A program made the position numbers and the translations under genes. A DNA stretch of 64,000 nucleotides from assembly GCF_000758545.1 (NCBI RefSeq), contig NZ_CP009279.1, positions 2,542,001-2,606,000 of the forward strand, written 5' to 3'. The notes under the pieces are model-generated. The model was given only the letters and a program-made list of their open reading frames with translations. It had not been told where the DNA came from and ran no database searches. Source of the stretch: Paenibacillus sp. FSL H7-0737 (GTDB lineage Bacteria; Bacillota; Bacilli; Paenibacillales; Paenibacillaceae). Positions 52,947 through 61,851 of the stretch are shown here, one piece after another (position 1 is the first letter of the stretch; each line of letters starts with the position of its first letter).

Positions 52947-53248
52947 TTGGTTGAACGTAATATCCCACATACTAAGCATAGAAATTGCCATCGACGTCCA
53001 CCTGCCTATAACTTATATTATTACCATTATTAGTTAGTTTGTGGTCAACCTCTGGGTATAGATCAGTGACTTATTGAAGTCAGAGTCAAGGATACGGGAG
53101 GACAGGCAGCTAATAATAAAACGATTGTTAAGTCTCGTTGAAAACTATCAGGTCCATTTTAGGAGGCGAATGTCTATAACAATACTATTTTGAAAGCGTA
53201 TTCTTATTGGCTGCATAGCTTCACAAAACTTTGGGAGGTGGTTCTCTA
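52947..53248 (+). promoter_or_regulatory. Leader region of the GH87 gene with candidate cre site
   Basis: About 300 bases without a gene. TGAAAGCGTATTCT at 53191-53204 matches 12 of 13 constrained cre positions, suggesting CcpA repression. An unused-looking AGGAGG at 53161-53166 precedes a 7-codon ORF (ATG 53170) with only three bases of spacing. No riboswitch was recognised. Confidence 0.45.
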
Positions 53249-56200
53249 ATGATAGCAGCTTCTAAAAAAATTACGGGTAAGTCGGCAGTAATGTATTTTT
53301 TGATTGTAATATTGTTTGTAGGTCAATTAGCGTTGTACCCCTCGGTGAGTTTAGCTGCGGGGAATTTAGCCCAAGGTAAAAGCATTACTTCAAGCTCATT
53401 TGGCGATGTTTATGTAGCAACTAATGCCAATGACAGCAATCAAGGAACGTATTGGGAGAGTGTAAGTAACGCATTCCCGCAATGGATTAAAGTGGACTTA
53501 GGCGACGTAAGCAGTGTCAATCAGGTTGTTCTAAAACTGCCGACGAACTGGGAAACAAGAACCCAAACGTTGTCGGTGGAGGGAAGCTCTGATGATTCTA
53601 CTTACACTAATTTAGCAGCCTCTGCCAATTACACCTTTAATCCAGCAAGCGGATCTAATACTGTGACCATTAATTTTACAGCTGCGAGTGCTAGATATGT
53701 TAAATTGAACTTCACGGCAAATACAGGATGGCCAGCAGCACAGTTATCGGAATTTGAGATTTATGGCAGCACAACGACACTTCCAACAACAGGATATGAA
53801 GCGGAGAATGCTGCTTTATCCGGTGGAGCAAAAGTCAATACAGATCATACCGGTTATACCGGAACCGGATTTGTAGATGGCTATTTGACACAAGGAGCAA
53901 CGACTGCCTTTAGTGTTAATGTTGCCTCTGCTGGAAACTATGATGCCGCATTAAAATATGCAAATGCTTCAGGCAGCACAAAAACGGTAAGTATTTATGT
54001 AAATGGGACGAAATTAAAGCAATCTTCTCTTTTAAATCTGGCCAACTGGAATACATGGTCCACAAAGGTTGAAACGCTAGCCTTGAATGCTGGTGCTAAT
54101 ACGATTACTTATAAATATGACGCTGGTGATACTGGAAACGTGAATCTGGACAACCTGATCCTTACTCCATCTTCAGCACCGACAGCAACACCATCACCAA
54201 CAGCAACGTCAACCCCAATGCCAACGGCCACACCAACGGCAACACCAACACCAACACCGACAGTAACCCCAACACCAACGGCAACACCAACGGCAACACC
54301 AACGCCAACACCAACACCGACAGTAACACCGACACCAACGGTAACCCCAACACCTGGGACGGGTTCAAATTTGGCTGTGAACAAAAGTATAACTGCGTCG
54401 TCCTCGGTCTTTACCTTTGTGCAGACGAATGCGAATGACGGTGATGTAACTACTTATTGGGAGGGGGCAGGGGGAAGTTATCCGAACACATTAACTGTTA
54501 ATTTGGGCAGCAATGCTGATGTTACATCGGTTGTTCTCAAGCTGAATCCTGCATCGGCGTGGTCGACACGTACTCAGACCATTCAAGTGCTTGGGCATAA
54601 TCAGAATACAACGGCTTTTACGAGTCTTGTACCTGCGACCGTGTATACCTTTAATCCGGCAACCGGTAATACAGTGACGATTCCGGTCACGGCTACAGCT
54701 AGTGAATTGCAGCTAAAGATCACTACCAACTCAGGTTCAAGTGCTGGACAAATTGCTGAATTTCAGGTAATTGGTACACCATCTGCGAATCCAGATTTGA
54801 CGGTGACTGCTCTTACATGGACTCCAACCTCTCCAATTGAGACGGATGCCATTACTCTTAATGCAACAGTTAAGAATATCGGATCTCTAGCATCTGCTGC
54901 CACTAATGTGAATTTTTATTTGGGTACTACCCTTGTAGGGACTAGCCCAGTAGGTGCTCTAGCTGCTGGCGCATCAACGAGCGTATCTCTTAACCTGGGT
55001 GCAAAAGATGCAGCAACCTACTCATTAAGTGCAAAGGTCGATGAGAATAATACAGTGATTGAATCAAATGAGGGGAATAATAGTTTTACTAGTCCGGCTT
55101 CCCTTATTATTGCTCCAGTGTCCAGTTCTGATCTGGTTGCTTCCTCCGTCAGTTGGACACCTGGCAATCCAGCAGGCGGCAACACTGTAAGCTTCTCAGT
55201 TGCCATTAAGAATCAAGGTACAGCAGCTTCCGCGAGTGGTGCGCATAACATAACTCTGACGGTTTTAGATGCTACTACGAATGCGGTGGTTAAGACTCTA
55301 ACAGGCTCCTATAACGGCGTGATCGCAAGTGGGGTGACCACAGCGCCTGTAGCTCTTGGTAATTGGACTGCAGGAAATGGCAAATATACTGTGAAGAGTG
55401 AAATTGCAGTAGATGCTAATGAGCTGCCTGTAAAACGGGCTAATAATATTCAGACGCAGTCACTGTTCATCGGTCGAGGTGCGAACATGCCTTACGACAT
55501 GTATGAGGCTGAGGATGGAGTTATTGGCGGTGGGGCCGTAAAGCTTTCAGCCAACCGGACCATCGGCGATCCTGCAGGTGAGGCTTCAGGCAGAAGAGCA
55601 GTCACTCTGAACACCACAGGTAGCTATGTTGAATTCACGACAAAAGCCAGCACGAACACTCTGGTTACTCGTTTCTCGATTCCAGATTCAGCGAGTGGTG
55701 ACGGCACAAATGCTACGCTTAACATCTATGTTAATGGTGTCTTTAGCAAAGCTATTAACTTAACCTCTAAATATGCATGGTTGTACGGTTCTGAGACAAG
55801 TCCTGGAAATTCGCCAAGCGCAGGTTCTCCACGGCATATTTATGATGAAGCTAACATTATGTTTGATAGTACCATTCCGGCAGGAAGTACGATCCGTTTA
55901 CAAAAGGATACCGCTAACACTTCTCAATACGCCATCGACTTCATCAGTCTTGAGCAGGTTTCACCGATTGCTAATCCAGATCCGGCTAAATACACTGTTC
56001 CTGCAGGCTTTACGCATCAGGATGTTCAAAATGCGCTTGATAAAGTGCGGATGGACACCACAGGAAATCTCGTAGGTGTATATTTGCCACCAGGAAACTA
56101 TCAGACCTCTAACAAGTTTCAGGTCTACGGCAAGGCAGTGAAGGTTATCGGTGCGGGTCCTTGGTATACAAGGTTCATTGCTCCAACTAACCAAGAGAAT

Positions 56201-57157
56201 ACCGATGTCGGATTCCGAGCCAGTGATACTGCGAATGGATCTACCTTTGCGAATTTCGCTTATTTCGGAAACTATACTTCTCGTATCGACGGTCCTGGTA
56301 AAGTATTTGATTTCTCCAATGTGGCGAACATTACGATCGACAACATCTGGACTGAACATCAGGTCTGTATGTACTGGGGAGCCAATACCGATAACATGGT
56401 GATTAAAAACTCCCGTATACGTAACACCTTCGCTGACGGTATCAATATGACTAATGGAAGCACGAATAACCTGGTGTCTAATATTGAAGCACGGGCAACA
56501 GGTGATGATAGCTTTGCATTGTTCTCGGCGATTGATTCTGGTGGTGCAGATATGAAGGATAACATCTATGAGAACCTCACTTCAATCTTGACTTGGCGTG
56601 CTGCTGGTGTAGCTGTCTATGGTGGATACGCAAATACCTTCCGTAATATTTATATTGCGGATACACTTTGCTACTCCGGGATTACAATCAGCTCTTTAGA
56701 CTTTGGATATCCGATGAATGGCTTCGGAGCTTCACCGACTACGAATTTTGAGAATATTTCTATTGTTCGTGCAGGTGGGCATTTCTGGGGCGCGCAGACT
56801 TTCCCGGCGATCTGGGTATTCTCGGCCTCCAAGGTCTTCCAAGGTATCCGAGTCAATGATGTGGATATCATTGATCCGACCTATCATGGCATCATGTTCC
56901 AGACCAACTATGTAGGTTCCACTCCACAATTCCCTGTAACAGATACCATCTTTAATAATGTTACAATTACCGGTGCGCAGAAGAGCGGCGATGCTTTTGA
57001 TAGTAAATCCGGAGTGGGTATCTGGGTGAATGAAGCTGCTGAGGCTGGTCAAGGTCCAGCCAGAGGCTCAGCAACCTTCAACAATCTAAAGATTACGAAC
57101 ACGGTAACAAATATTAAGAATAATACTTCTACTTTTACCATTAACGTGAATCCGTAA
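53249..57157 (+). CDS. Secreted GH87 alpha-1,3-glucanase (mutanase), multidomain
   Basis: A 1302-residue exported enzyme. In order: signal peptide (cleavage near SVSLA, residue 36), discoidin/CBM32-like domain (about 37-178), CBM6/35-like domain ([14 protein letters not shown], about 183-300), Thr-Pro linker (about 309-370), second discoidin domain (about 375-513), two CARDB domains ([12 protein letters not shown] near 514; [13 protein letters not shown] near 625), a CBM-like domain ([13 protein letters not shown] near 750) and a right-handed beta-helix (about 911-1302). FADGIN and GDDSFAL give D1063, D1086 and D1087. Their spacing equals the catalytic triad of Agl-KA of B. circulans (D1067, D1090, D1091, recalled). 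Start at ATG 53249 after GGGAGGTGG. Confidence 0.9.
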   Translation: MIAASKKITGKSAVMYFLIVILFVGQLALYPSVSLAAGNLAQGKSITSSSFGDVYVATNANDSNQGTYWESVSNAFPQWIKVDLGDVSSVNQVVLKLPTNWETRTQTLSVEGSSDDSTYTNLAASANYTFNPASGSNTVTINFTAASARYVKLNFTANTGWPAAQLSEFEIYGSTTTLPTTGYEAENAALSGGAKVNTDHTGYTGTGFVDGYLTQGATTAFSVNVASAGNYDAALKYANASGSTKTVSIYVNGTKLKQSSLLNLANWNTWSTKVETLALNAGANTITYKYDAGDTGNVNLDNLILTPSSAPTATPSPTATSTPMPTATPTATPTPTPTVTPTPTATPTATPTPTPTPTVTPTPTVTPTPGTGSNLAVNKSITASSSVFTFVQTNANDGDVTTYWEGAGGSYPNTLTVNLGSNADVTSVVLKLNPASAWSTRTQTIQVLGHNQNTTAFTSLVPATVYTFNPATGNTVTIPVTATASELQLKITTNSGSSAGQIAEFQVIGTPSANPDLTVTALTWTPTSPIETDAITLNATVKNIGSLASAATNVNFYLGTTLVGTSPVGALAAGASTSVSLNLGAKDAATYSLSAKVDENNTVIESNEGNNSFTSPASLIIAPVSSSDLVASSVSWTPGNPAGGNTVSFSVAIKNQGTAASASGAHNITLTVLDATTNAVVKTLTGSYNGVIASGVTTAPVALGNWTAGNGKYTVKSEIAVDANELPVKRANNIQTQSLFIGRGANMPYDMYEAEDGVIGGGAVKLSANRTIGDPAGEASGRRAVTLNTTGSYVEFTTKASTNTLVTRFSIPDSASGDGTNATLNIYVNGVFSKAINLTSKYAWLYGSETSPGNSPSAGSPRHIYDEANIMFDSTIPAGSTIRLQKDTANTSQYAIDFISLEQVSPIANPDPAKYTVPAGFTHQDVQNALDKVRMDTTGNLVGVYLPPGNYQTSNKFQVYGKAVKVIGAGPWYTRFIAPTNQENTDVGFRASDTANGSTFANFAYFGNYTSRIDGPGKVFDFSNVANITIDNIWTEHQVCMYWGANTDNMVIKNSRIRNTFADGINMTNGSTNNLVSNIEARATGDDSFALFSAIDSGGADMKDNIYENLTSILTWRAAGVAVYGGYANTFRNIYIADTLCYSGITISSLDFGYPMNGFGASPTTNFENISIVRAGGHFWGAQTFPAIWVFSASKVFQGIRVNDVDIIDPTYHGIMFQTNYVGSTPQFPVTDTIFNNVTITGAQKSGDAFDSKSGVGIWVNEAAEAGQGPARGSATFNNLKITNTVTNIKNNTSTFTINVNP

Positions 57158-57184
57158 ATTGTAGATCAGTAGTCAGTTATAATG

Positions 57185-57220
57185 AAGCCGCCTACCCATA
57201 AATTTGGGAGGCGGCTTTTT
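57185..57220 (+). terminator. Intrinsic terminator of the GH87 gene
   Basis: AAGCCGCCTACCC pairs with GGGAGGCGGCTT (one mismatch), followed by T. Confidence 0.85.
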
Positions 57221-57227
57221 AACTTAG

Positions 57228-57243
57228 GGAGCTTGCAAGCTCC
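57228..57243. promoter_or_regulatory. Perfect 16-bp palindrome upstream of cysK
   Basis: GGAGCTTGCAAGCTCC is an uninterrupted palindrome 68 bases before the cysK start. It could be an operator; CymR-type sites look different, so the regulator is not named. Confidence 0.35.
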
Positions 57244-57311
57244 AGAATCGACAGGAGGTGCCACTCAAGTTACAATGAAGGGTATGTAAAGTAATGAAGG
57301 AGGCACTATAT

Positions 57312-58232
57312 ATGACACCACTAGTTGTTAACAATATAACTGAGCTGATTGGGAATACACCGGTTGTGCGACTAAATCGGTTGACCACCCCCCAAGATGC
57401 AGAACTATATGTAAAGCTGGAACGCTTCAATCCCAGTGGCAGTGTAAAGGATAGAGCAGCTTATAATCTGATCCTGCAAGCAGAACTAGCCGGGCTGCTG
57501 AAGCCCGGAGGGACCATTATAGAGCCGACAAGCGGAAATACAGGCATTGGATTGGCTATGAATGCCGCTGCAAAAGGCTATAAAGCGATTCTTGTCATGC
57601 CTGACAATATGACGAAGGAACGAATCAATATTCTAAAGGCTTATGGCGCTGAAGTTGTGCTGACTCCTGCAGCGGAGCGGATGCCGGGAGCTATTGCAAA
57701 AGCAATTGCGCTAGGGAAAGAAGTGGCAAACAGCTTTATTCCACAGCAATTTGAGAACAAAGCGAACCCTGACATTCACCGTACTACGACAGCTCTTGAA
57801 ATTATGGAGCAAATGGAAGGGAAGCTGGACGTGTTCGTTGCTTCTTCGGGAACAGGTGGTACGATAACTGGAACTGGGGAAGTGTTGCGTGAGCAGCTTC
57901 CAGATATTCGCATTCTAGTTGTTGAGCCGCAGGGCTCACCAGTATTATCCGGTGGAAAGCCTGGACCGCATAAGCTGGTTGGAACCAGTCCGGGCTTTAT
58001 ACCCGCCATTCTGAATACAAAGGTCTACGATGAAATTGTTCAAGTTTCGGATGAAGATGCACTGAATACCGTGAGAATGCTGGCAGCACAGGAAGGAATT
58101 CTGCTTGGACCATCAGGTGGAGCCGCAGTATGGACAGCATTGCAGGAAGCACGGCGCCTCGGGGCCGGCAAGCGAGTGCTATGTATTGCACCTGATGCGG
58201 GGGAACGTTACCTGAGCATGGGAATATTCTAA
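57312..58232 (+). CDS. cysK: Cysteine synthase A
   Basis: A 306-residue O-acetylserine sulfhydrylase. The PLP Lys lies in NPSGSVKDRAAYNLI (near residue 42); the substrate loop is EPTSGNTGIGLAMNAAAKGYK near 70; the phosphate-binding Gly-rich loop is ASSGTGGTITGTG near 178; and GILLGPSGGAAV is near 265. It makes cysteine from O-acetylserine and sulfide. A cystathionine beta-synthase-like or CysM variant is less likely given the ITELIGNTPVVRLNR start. ATG 57312 lies 7 bases after AAGGAGG; ATG 57294 overlaps that site. No other sulfur genes are adjacent. Confidence 0.93.
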   Translation: MTPLVVNNITELIGNTPVVRLNRLTTPQDAELYVKLERFNPSGSVKDRAAYNLILQAELAGLLKPGGTIIEPTSGNTGIGLAMNAAAKGYKAILVMPDNMTKERINILKAYGAEVVLTPAAERMPGAIAKAIALGKEVANSFIPQQFENKANPDIHRTTTALEIMEQMEGKLDVFVASSGTGGTITGTGEVLREQLPDIRILVVEPQGSPVLSGGKPGPHKLVGTSPGFIPAILNTKVYDEIVQVSDEDALNTVRMLAAQEGILLGPSGGAAVWTALQEARRLGAGKRVLCIAPDAGERYLSMGIF

Positions 58233-58252
58233 CTTCGTTTGGAGGAAAAAGA

Positions 58253-59212
58253 ATGAATAAGCTTATGGTAAGTTTCTTTATTGCTCTTATGTTGGTGGGT
58301 TGTTCCAGCAACAACTCTATGACCAGTGATGGCGATCATGTTGAGTCTACACCGGAACAAAGTGCTGAAACTGTACTGCCTTCACCAACGCTTCCTCCAA
58401 GCGCAGAGCCATTACCAACTCCAAGCAAGCAGAAGACTGAAGCTTATCTAGATACTGAGAAGCTGAAGACGAATTTTGGCTTTGCGGATGCAGAGGGGCG
58501 GAATATTCTAGTTACCGGGCATGAAAAAGGGCTGGATCAGGAGATGGCACAATTAAATGAGGCTATTGGTGATCAGGGGAATGTGTTAAAGGTTAAATTT
58601 ATTAAATGGCAGGATGGAACAGAGAACAGCAATGGCCGGGAGATGGCACATAATTTTGTAAATCTGGCGGGTTATCTTTTTACGGTGGAAGAAGCAAGTG
58701 CGACCCCGGATGAAACCTACTATTTGACGGATCAAACAGACTTTAAGGTTGATACGCTTTTGCCTATTGAATCCTTAGAGGGTCAAGAAGCTTTATCTAC
58801 TGTGGAAGAAAGTATTCGACAGCGTATTGTAGATACGAAAAAACGTGAAATTCAGAAAATATGGAAGCTGGCAGACCTATCTACAGATCGACAGCTGTAT
58901 CTCGTTCAATTCGTAAGGCTGGATCAGAATATGTTATTTAGTCTCGTTTGGAAAGAAAAAGATGAATTTACCTTCATGGACTATCCAGCGGTGATTCAAG
59001 GAGATGAATATTCGGTCTGGCGGGTGGATGATGGCGGAGAGGTTATCCCTGAAATGTTCTCCATCCTTTTTGCTGCTGATACCTCAGAGGGCCCATTACT
59101 CGGCCTGAATTGGTGGGGCTCAGAGGGAGTAAATACGTTTTTTCTGAAAAAAGAGGGAGATTCGTTTAAAGAAATGGATATCCAATATGGACGTTATACT
59201 TCACCACTTTAG
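58253..59212 (+). CDS. Hypothetical lipoprotein
   Basis: A 319-residue lipoprotein: MNKLMVSFFIALMLVGC with lipobox LVGC (Cys17), a Ser/Thr/Pro-rich linker (PSPTLPPSAEPLPTPSK) to about residue 60, and a globular domain with no recognised motif. It begins with YLDTEKLKTNFGFADAEGRNI and ends YGRYTSPL. GGAGG lies 8 bases before ATG. It starts 20 bases after cysK in the same direction and may be cotranscribed, though no functional link is obvious. Confidence 0.78.
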   Translation: MNKLMVSFFIALMLVGCSSNNSMTSDGDHVESTPEQSAETVLPSPTLPPSAEPLPTPSKQKTEAYLDTEKLKTNFGFADAEGRNILVTGHEKGLDQEMAQLNEAIGDQGNVLKVKFIKWQDGTENSNGREMAHNFVNLAGYLFTVEEASATPDETYYLTDQTDFKVDTLLPIESLEGQEALSTVEESIRQRIVDTKKREIQKIWKLADLSTDRQLYLVQFVRLDQNMLFSLVWKEKDEFTFMDYPAVIQGDEYSVWRVDDGGEVIPEMFSILFAADTSEGPLLGLNWWGSEGVNTFFLKKEGDSFKEMDIQYGRYTSPL

Positions 59213-59244
59213 GTAGGATTTCGCAGTAAAAGTAGAAATGATTG

Positions 59245-59272
59245 GGTGCATCGTGAGATGTATCTTTTTTTT
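59245..59272 (+). terminator. Intrinsic terminator
   Basis: GGTGCATC pairs with GATGTATC through two wobble pairs, followed by eight T. Confidence 0.65.
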
Positions 59273-59418
59273 GCTACAATATAAGAAAGCCTGCTTATGA
59301 TATTATGAATGTCAGCAATCACCTTTTAAAATACTTAAATTTGTAACATTAATGGGTCTATATAGCCCGATCGAGTCATGTCGCTTAGATGAGACGGTGA
59401 TATTGTTAAGCATAAGAT

Positions 59419-60276
59419 GTGCAGGAGGGGACGGCAACGTATAAACAAATAAAGTATATGATCCTGTTATTGCCAACGCTAATGGTGGGGATCTGGGAGA
59501 TTGTGCGTCACCAGTTTCTAATGCCTTATATTTCTATGGATTTGGGGAACTATTTGACGCCAGTCCTGGTGTTTTTAGTCAGTCTTGTGTTGCTCGTCCC
59601 TTTGTTCTCTCTTATGGAACGGAATCAGCGGGAGCTGGAGCAGGAACGTGCGCTTAAAGATGCAATGAAGGCTCGGGAAGGACTTGCCAAAGAACTGCAT
59701 GATGGAATGGCGCAATCTTTATTTCTCTTATCTGTCAAAATCGACCGGCTAGAAGCAAGCCGCAAGAATGGTGAGGTCAGTGAGGAAAATGTGGATCAGA
59801 TCAAAAAGACGGTCCATGAGGTGAACCGTTATGTGCGGCAGGCCATTGCCAATCTGAAGATTCCGGTCTCAGAGCAGAGTTCTTTTTCATTGGAACAGTC
59901 GGTAAAAGATCAGCTAGCCCAGATGGCGAACGAGATTATGATCGAAGCCTCTCTCGAATGGAGCCTGCAAGATGATGCGCTCTCCCCTTCGGAAAAATCA
60001 GAATTGTTATCCTGTATTCGCGAAGCGATCATTAATGTTCGTAAGCATACACGAGCTGGACTGGTTTCAATTACTGGCGCTGGCGATGAGAAGAACTGGA
60101 GGGTAGTTGTTACAGACAATGGAGAAGGATTTCAGTATGATCCATTTGAAGTGAGTGGCAGCTACGGACTTCAGATCATGAAGGAACGTGTCGAGGGGAT
60201 GGGCTGGAAGCTTAGGCTGACTTCTGGTGACACAGGCACCCAGGTTGAAATTACGAAAGGGGAAGTCAGTCCATGA
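59419..60276 (+). CDS. Sensor histidine kinase (HisKA_3, LiaS/DesK-like)
   Basis: A kinase of 280-285 residues. Two membrane helices lie near the N-terminus (YMILLLPTLMVGIWEIVRHQF; YLTPVLVFLVSLVLLVPLFSL) with a very short external loop. The HisKA_3 domain carries AKELHDGMAQSLFLLSVKIDRLE with the phospho-His, and the HATPase domain has ECIREAIINVRKHT-like and DNGEGFQYDPFEVSGSYGLQIMKERV. The next gene is a NarL-type regulator overlapping by ATGA. Start is uncertain: GTG 59419 precedes and abuts AGGAGG (59423-59428), while the codon at ideal distance (59437) is ACG. Confidence 0.88.
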   Translation: MQEGTATYKQIKYMILLLPTLMVGIWEIVRHQFLMPYISMDLGNYLTPVLVFLVSLVLLVPLFSLMERNQRELEQERALKDAMKAREGLAKELHDGMAQSLFLLSVKIDRLEASRKNGEVSEENVDQIKKTVHEVNRYVRQAIANLKIPVSEQSSFSLEQSVKDQLAQMANEIMIEASLEWSLQDDALSPSEKSELLSCIREAIINVRKHTRAGLVSITGAGDEKNWRVVVTDNGEGFQYDPFEVSGSYGLQIMKERVEGMGWKLRLTSGDTGTQVEITKGEVSP

Positions 60277-60938
60277 GCCGATACCGGGTTTTAGTTGTAG
60301 ATGACCATGCGCATGCACGTGAGGCGATGTGCGAGATTTTGTCCATGGATGATAGTTTTGAGGTCATTGGAGTAGTGGAGAGTGGTGCTGAAGCGATCGC
60401 TTTCACAGCCCAGTGGATGCCTGATCTCATCCTAATCGATATTCAGATGCCGGAAATGGACGGGCTGGAGACGACTCGCCGGATCAAGCAGGAATATCCT
60501 TATGTCAAAATCGTTATCGTTACCGTATCGGACGAAATTTCCCACCTCCTCGAAGCGCTAAAGCAAGGAGCACAGGGGTATTTGCTAAAGAATCTGGCAC
60601 CTTCCACCTGGATTCAATATTTGCAGGCCATTGTTAATGAAGAAGCACCGCTTAGTCGGGAGCTGGCTTTTCAAATCTTGAAGGAGTTCACCGTACCCTC
60701 TGTAACGGATGAAGGGGAGTCGTTGACGGCTAGAGAGAAAGAAATTTTAAGCTGTGTATCTTCTGGATCAAAAAACAAGGAGATTGCAGTGAGCTTGGGG
60801 ATTTCGGAGCATACCGTAAAAAACCATTTGAAGAACATCCTCCAAAAGCTGCAACTCCAAAACCGGACGCAGCTGACGCGTTATGCCTTGGAGCAAGGGC
60901 TTGCTTCGCGTAAACGAGATTTTTCGAAAGATGTATAG
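60273..60938 (+). CDS. NarL/LuxR-type response regulator
   Basis: A 221-residue response regulator. The receiver domain has VLVVDDHAHAREAM (acidic pocket), the phospho-Asp in LILIDIQMPEMDG (about residue 52), VTVSDE and the conserved Lys in GYLLKNLAP. The LuxR-type HTH is LTAREKEILSCVSSGSKNKEIAVSLGISEHTVKNHLKNILQKL. It pairs with the upstream kinase. The YcnI gene follows after 50 bases and may be a target. Confidence 0.93.
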   Translation: MSRYRVLVVDDHAHAREAMCEILSMDDSFEVIGVVESGAEAIAFTAQWMPDLILIDIQMPEMDGLETTRRIKQEYPYVKIVIVTVSDEISHLLEALKQGAQGYLLKNLAPSTWIQYLQAIVNEEAPLSRELAFQILKEFTVPSVTDEGESLTAREKEILSCVSSGSKNKEIAVSLGISEHTVKNHLKNILQKLQLQNRTQLTRYALEQGLASRKRDFSKDV

Positions 60939-60988
60939 CAGGAAATTAAGGACGAAGATATATAATTATTGATGAGAAGAGGCTAACT

Positions 60989-61636
60989 ATGAACAGATTA
61001 TCTCGCAAAATAATGACGTTATTCGCACCAGCTGCAGCAACACTGTTATTGTTCGCAGCAGTGGCTAGCGCGCACGTAACCGTGGCACCAGCACAATCTA
61101 GCACGGGGGCATGGGAGACTTATACATTAAAGGTTCCTTCGGAAAAAGACGTGGCAACTGTACAAGTTGATCTACGAGTTCCAGCAGGTGCCGAGTTTAA
61201 ACAATATGAGGCTACACCCGGATGGGATGTTACCATTGAGGGGAATAAGGTTAGCTGGATAGCTAATGGTGAGGGCATTCAGAAGGGGCAATTCCAACGC
61301 TTCTACTTTACGGCCAAGAACCCTGATGCCGCTGGCGACATTGCATGGGATGCTTATCAGCACTATGCCGATGGAAGCTTGGTGCAATGGTCCGGTGAGG
61401 CTGGAACAGAGAATCCGCATTCCATTACTACAATTGTACAAGCTTCCGGTGGGGATGAACATTCTCACGGTTCCAATGTCAAGAGCGATTCCATGAGCAT
61501 GGAAGAGCATAATGCTATTATGAAAGATGAGGAAAAATCAAACAGTGTCAATCCAATGGTCTACATCGCAGTCGGGATATCTTTACTTGCCTTTTTAATA
61601 GCGGCTATAAGTATATTGCGCGGGCGGAAAGAGTAA
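60989..61636 (+). CDS. YcnI family copper-binding protein
   Basis: A 215-residue exported protein of the YcnI/DUF1775 family. The signal peptide ends at VASA, leaving His29 (HVTVAPAQSSTGAWETYTLKVPSE) as the mature N-terminus, the residue that forms the copper-binding histidine brace in B. subtilis YcnI. The Ig-like domain runs to about residue 155 (GWDVTIEGNKVSWIA, FYFTAKNP, DGSLVQWSGEAGTENPHSI). A His/Ser/Met-rich linker (DEHSHGSNVKSDSMSMEEH) and a C-terminal membrane anchor with RGRKE follow. No YcnJ importer is adjacent. Confidence 0.92.
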   Translation: MNRLSRKIMTLFAPAAATLLLFAAVASAHVTVAPAQSSTGAWETYTLKVPSEKDVATVQVDLRVPAGAEFKQYEATPGWDVTIEGNKVSWIANGEGIQKGQFQRFYFTAKNPDAAGDIAWDAYQHYADGSLVQWSGEAGTENPHSITTIVQASGGDEHSHGSNVKSDSMSMEEHNAIMKDEEKSNSVNPMVYIAVGISLLAFLIAAISILRGRKE

Positions 61637-61700
61637 GCGGAGATCGTTGGATTCCGTGATCTGAGTTGGATACTTTGATAAGATAAAAGTTTGAATTTAT

Positions 61701-61748
61701 AACTGTGAACTGTCTCGAGTGAAGTTTGAGACTGTTCACAGTTTTTTT
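61701..61748 (+). terminator. Intrinsic terminator of the ycnI-like gene
   Basis: AACTGTGAACTGTCTC pairs with GAGACTGTTCACAGTT (one bulge), followed by seven T. Confidence 0.85.
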
Positions 61749-61783
61749 GTGGAGATTTAGCAATATGATCTTTAGGACATGAA

Positions 61784-61829
61784 AGAAGCCCCAGCCGATA
61801 AACGATGGGAGCTTCTTTTATGTTTTTTT
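61784..61829. terminator. Hairpin serving the convergent CotH gene
   Basis: AGAAGCCCC pairs with GGGAGCTTCT, with T-rich sequence on both sides. It lies between the convergent ycnI-like and cotH-like genes. Confidence 0.65.
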
Positions 61830-61851
61830 GTTGTGGATTACTTTTACTTGT

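Noticed and set aside
52947..53248. c-di-GMP or other riboswitch before the GH87 gene
   Set aside because: The conserved core sequences were not found; only a cre-like site and ordinary leader sequence are visible.
53231..57157. Antisense ORFs over the GH87 gene, including the Val-rich frame opposite the Thr-Pro linker
   Set aside because: Low-complexity shadows of the coding strand with no ribosome binding site.
57158..57311. T-box or S-box riboswitch before cysK
   Set aside because: Only a terminator and a short palindrome are seen; no T-box or SAM riboswitch core sequence could be found.
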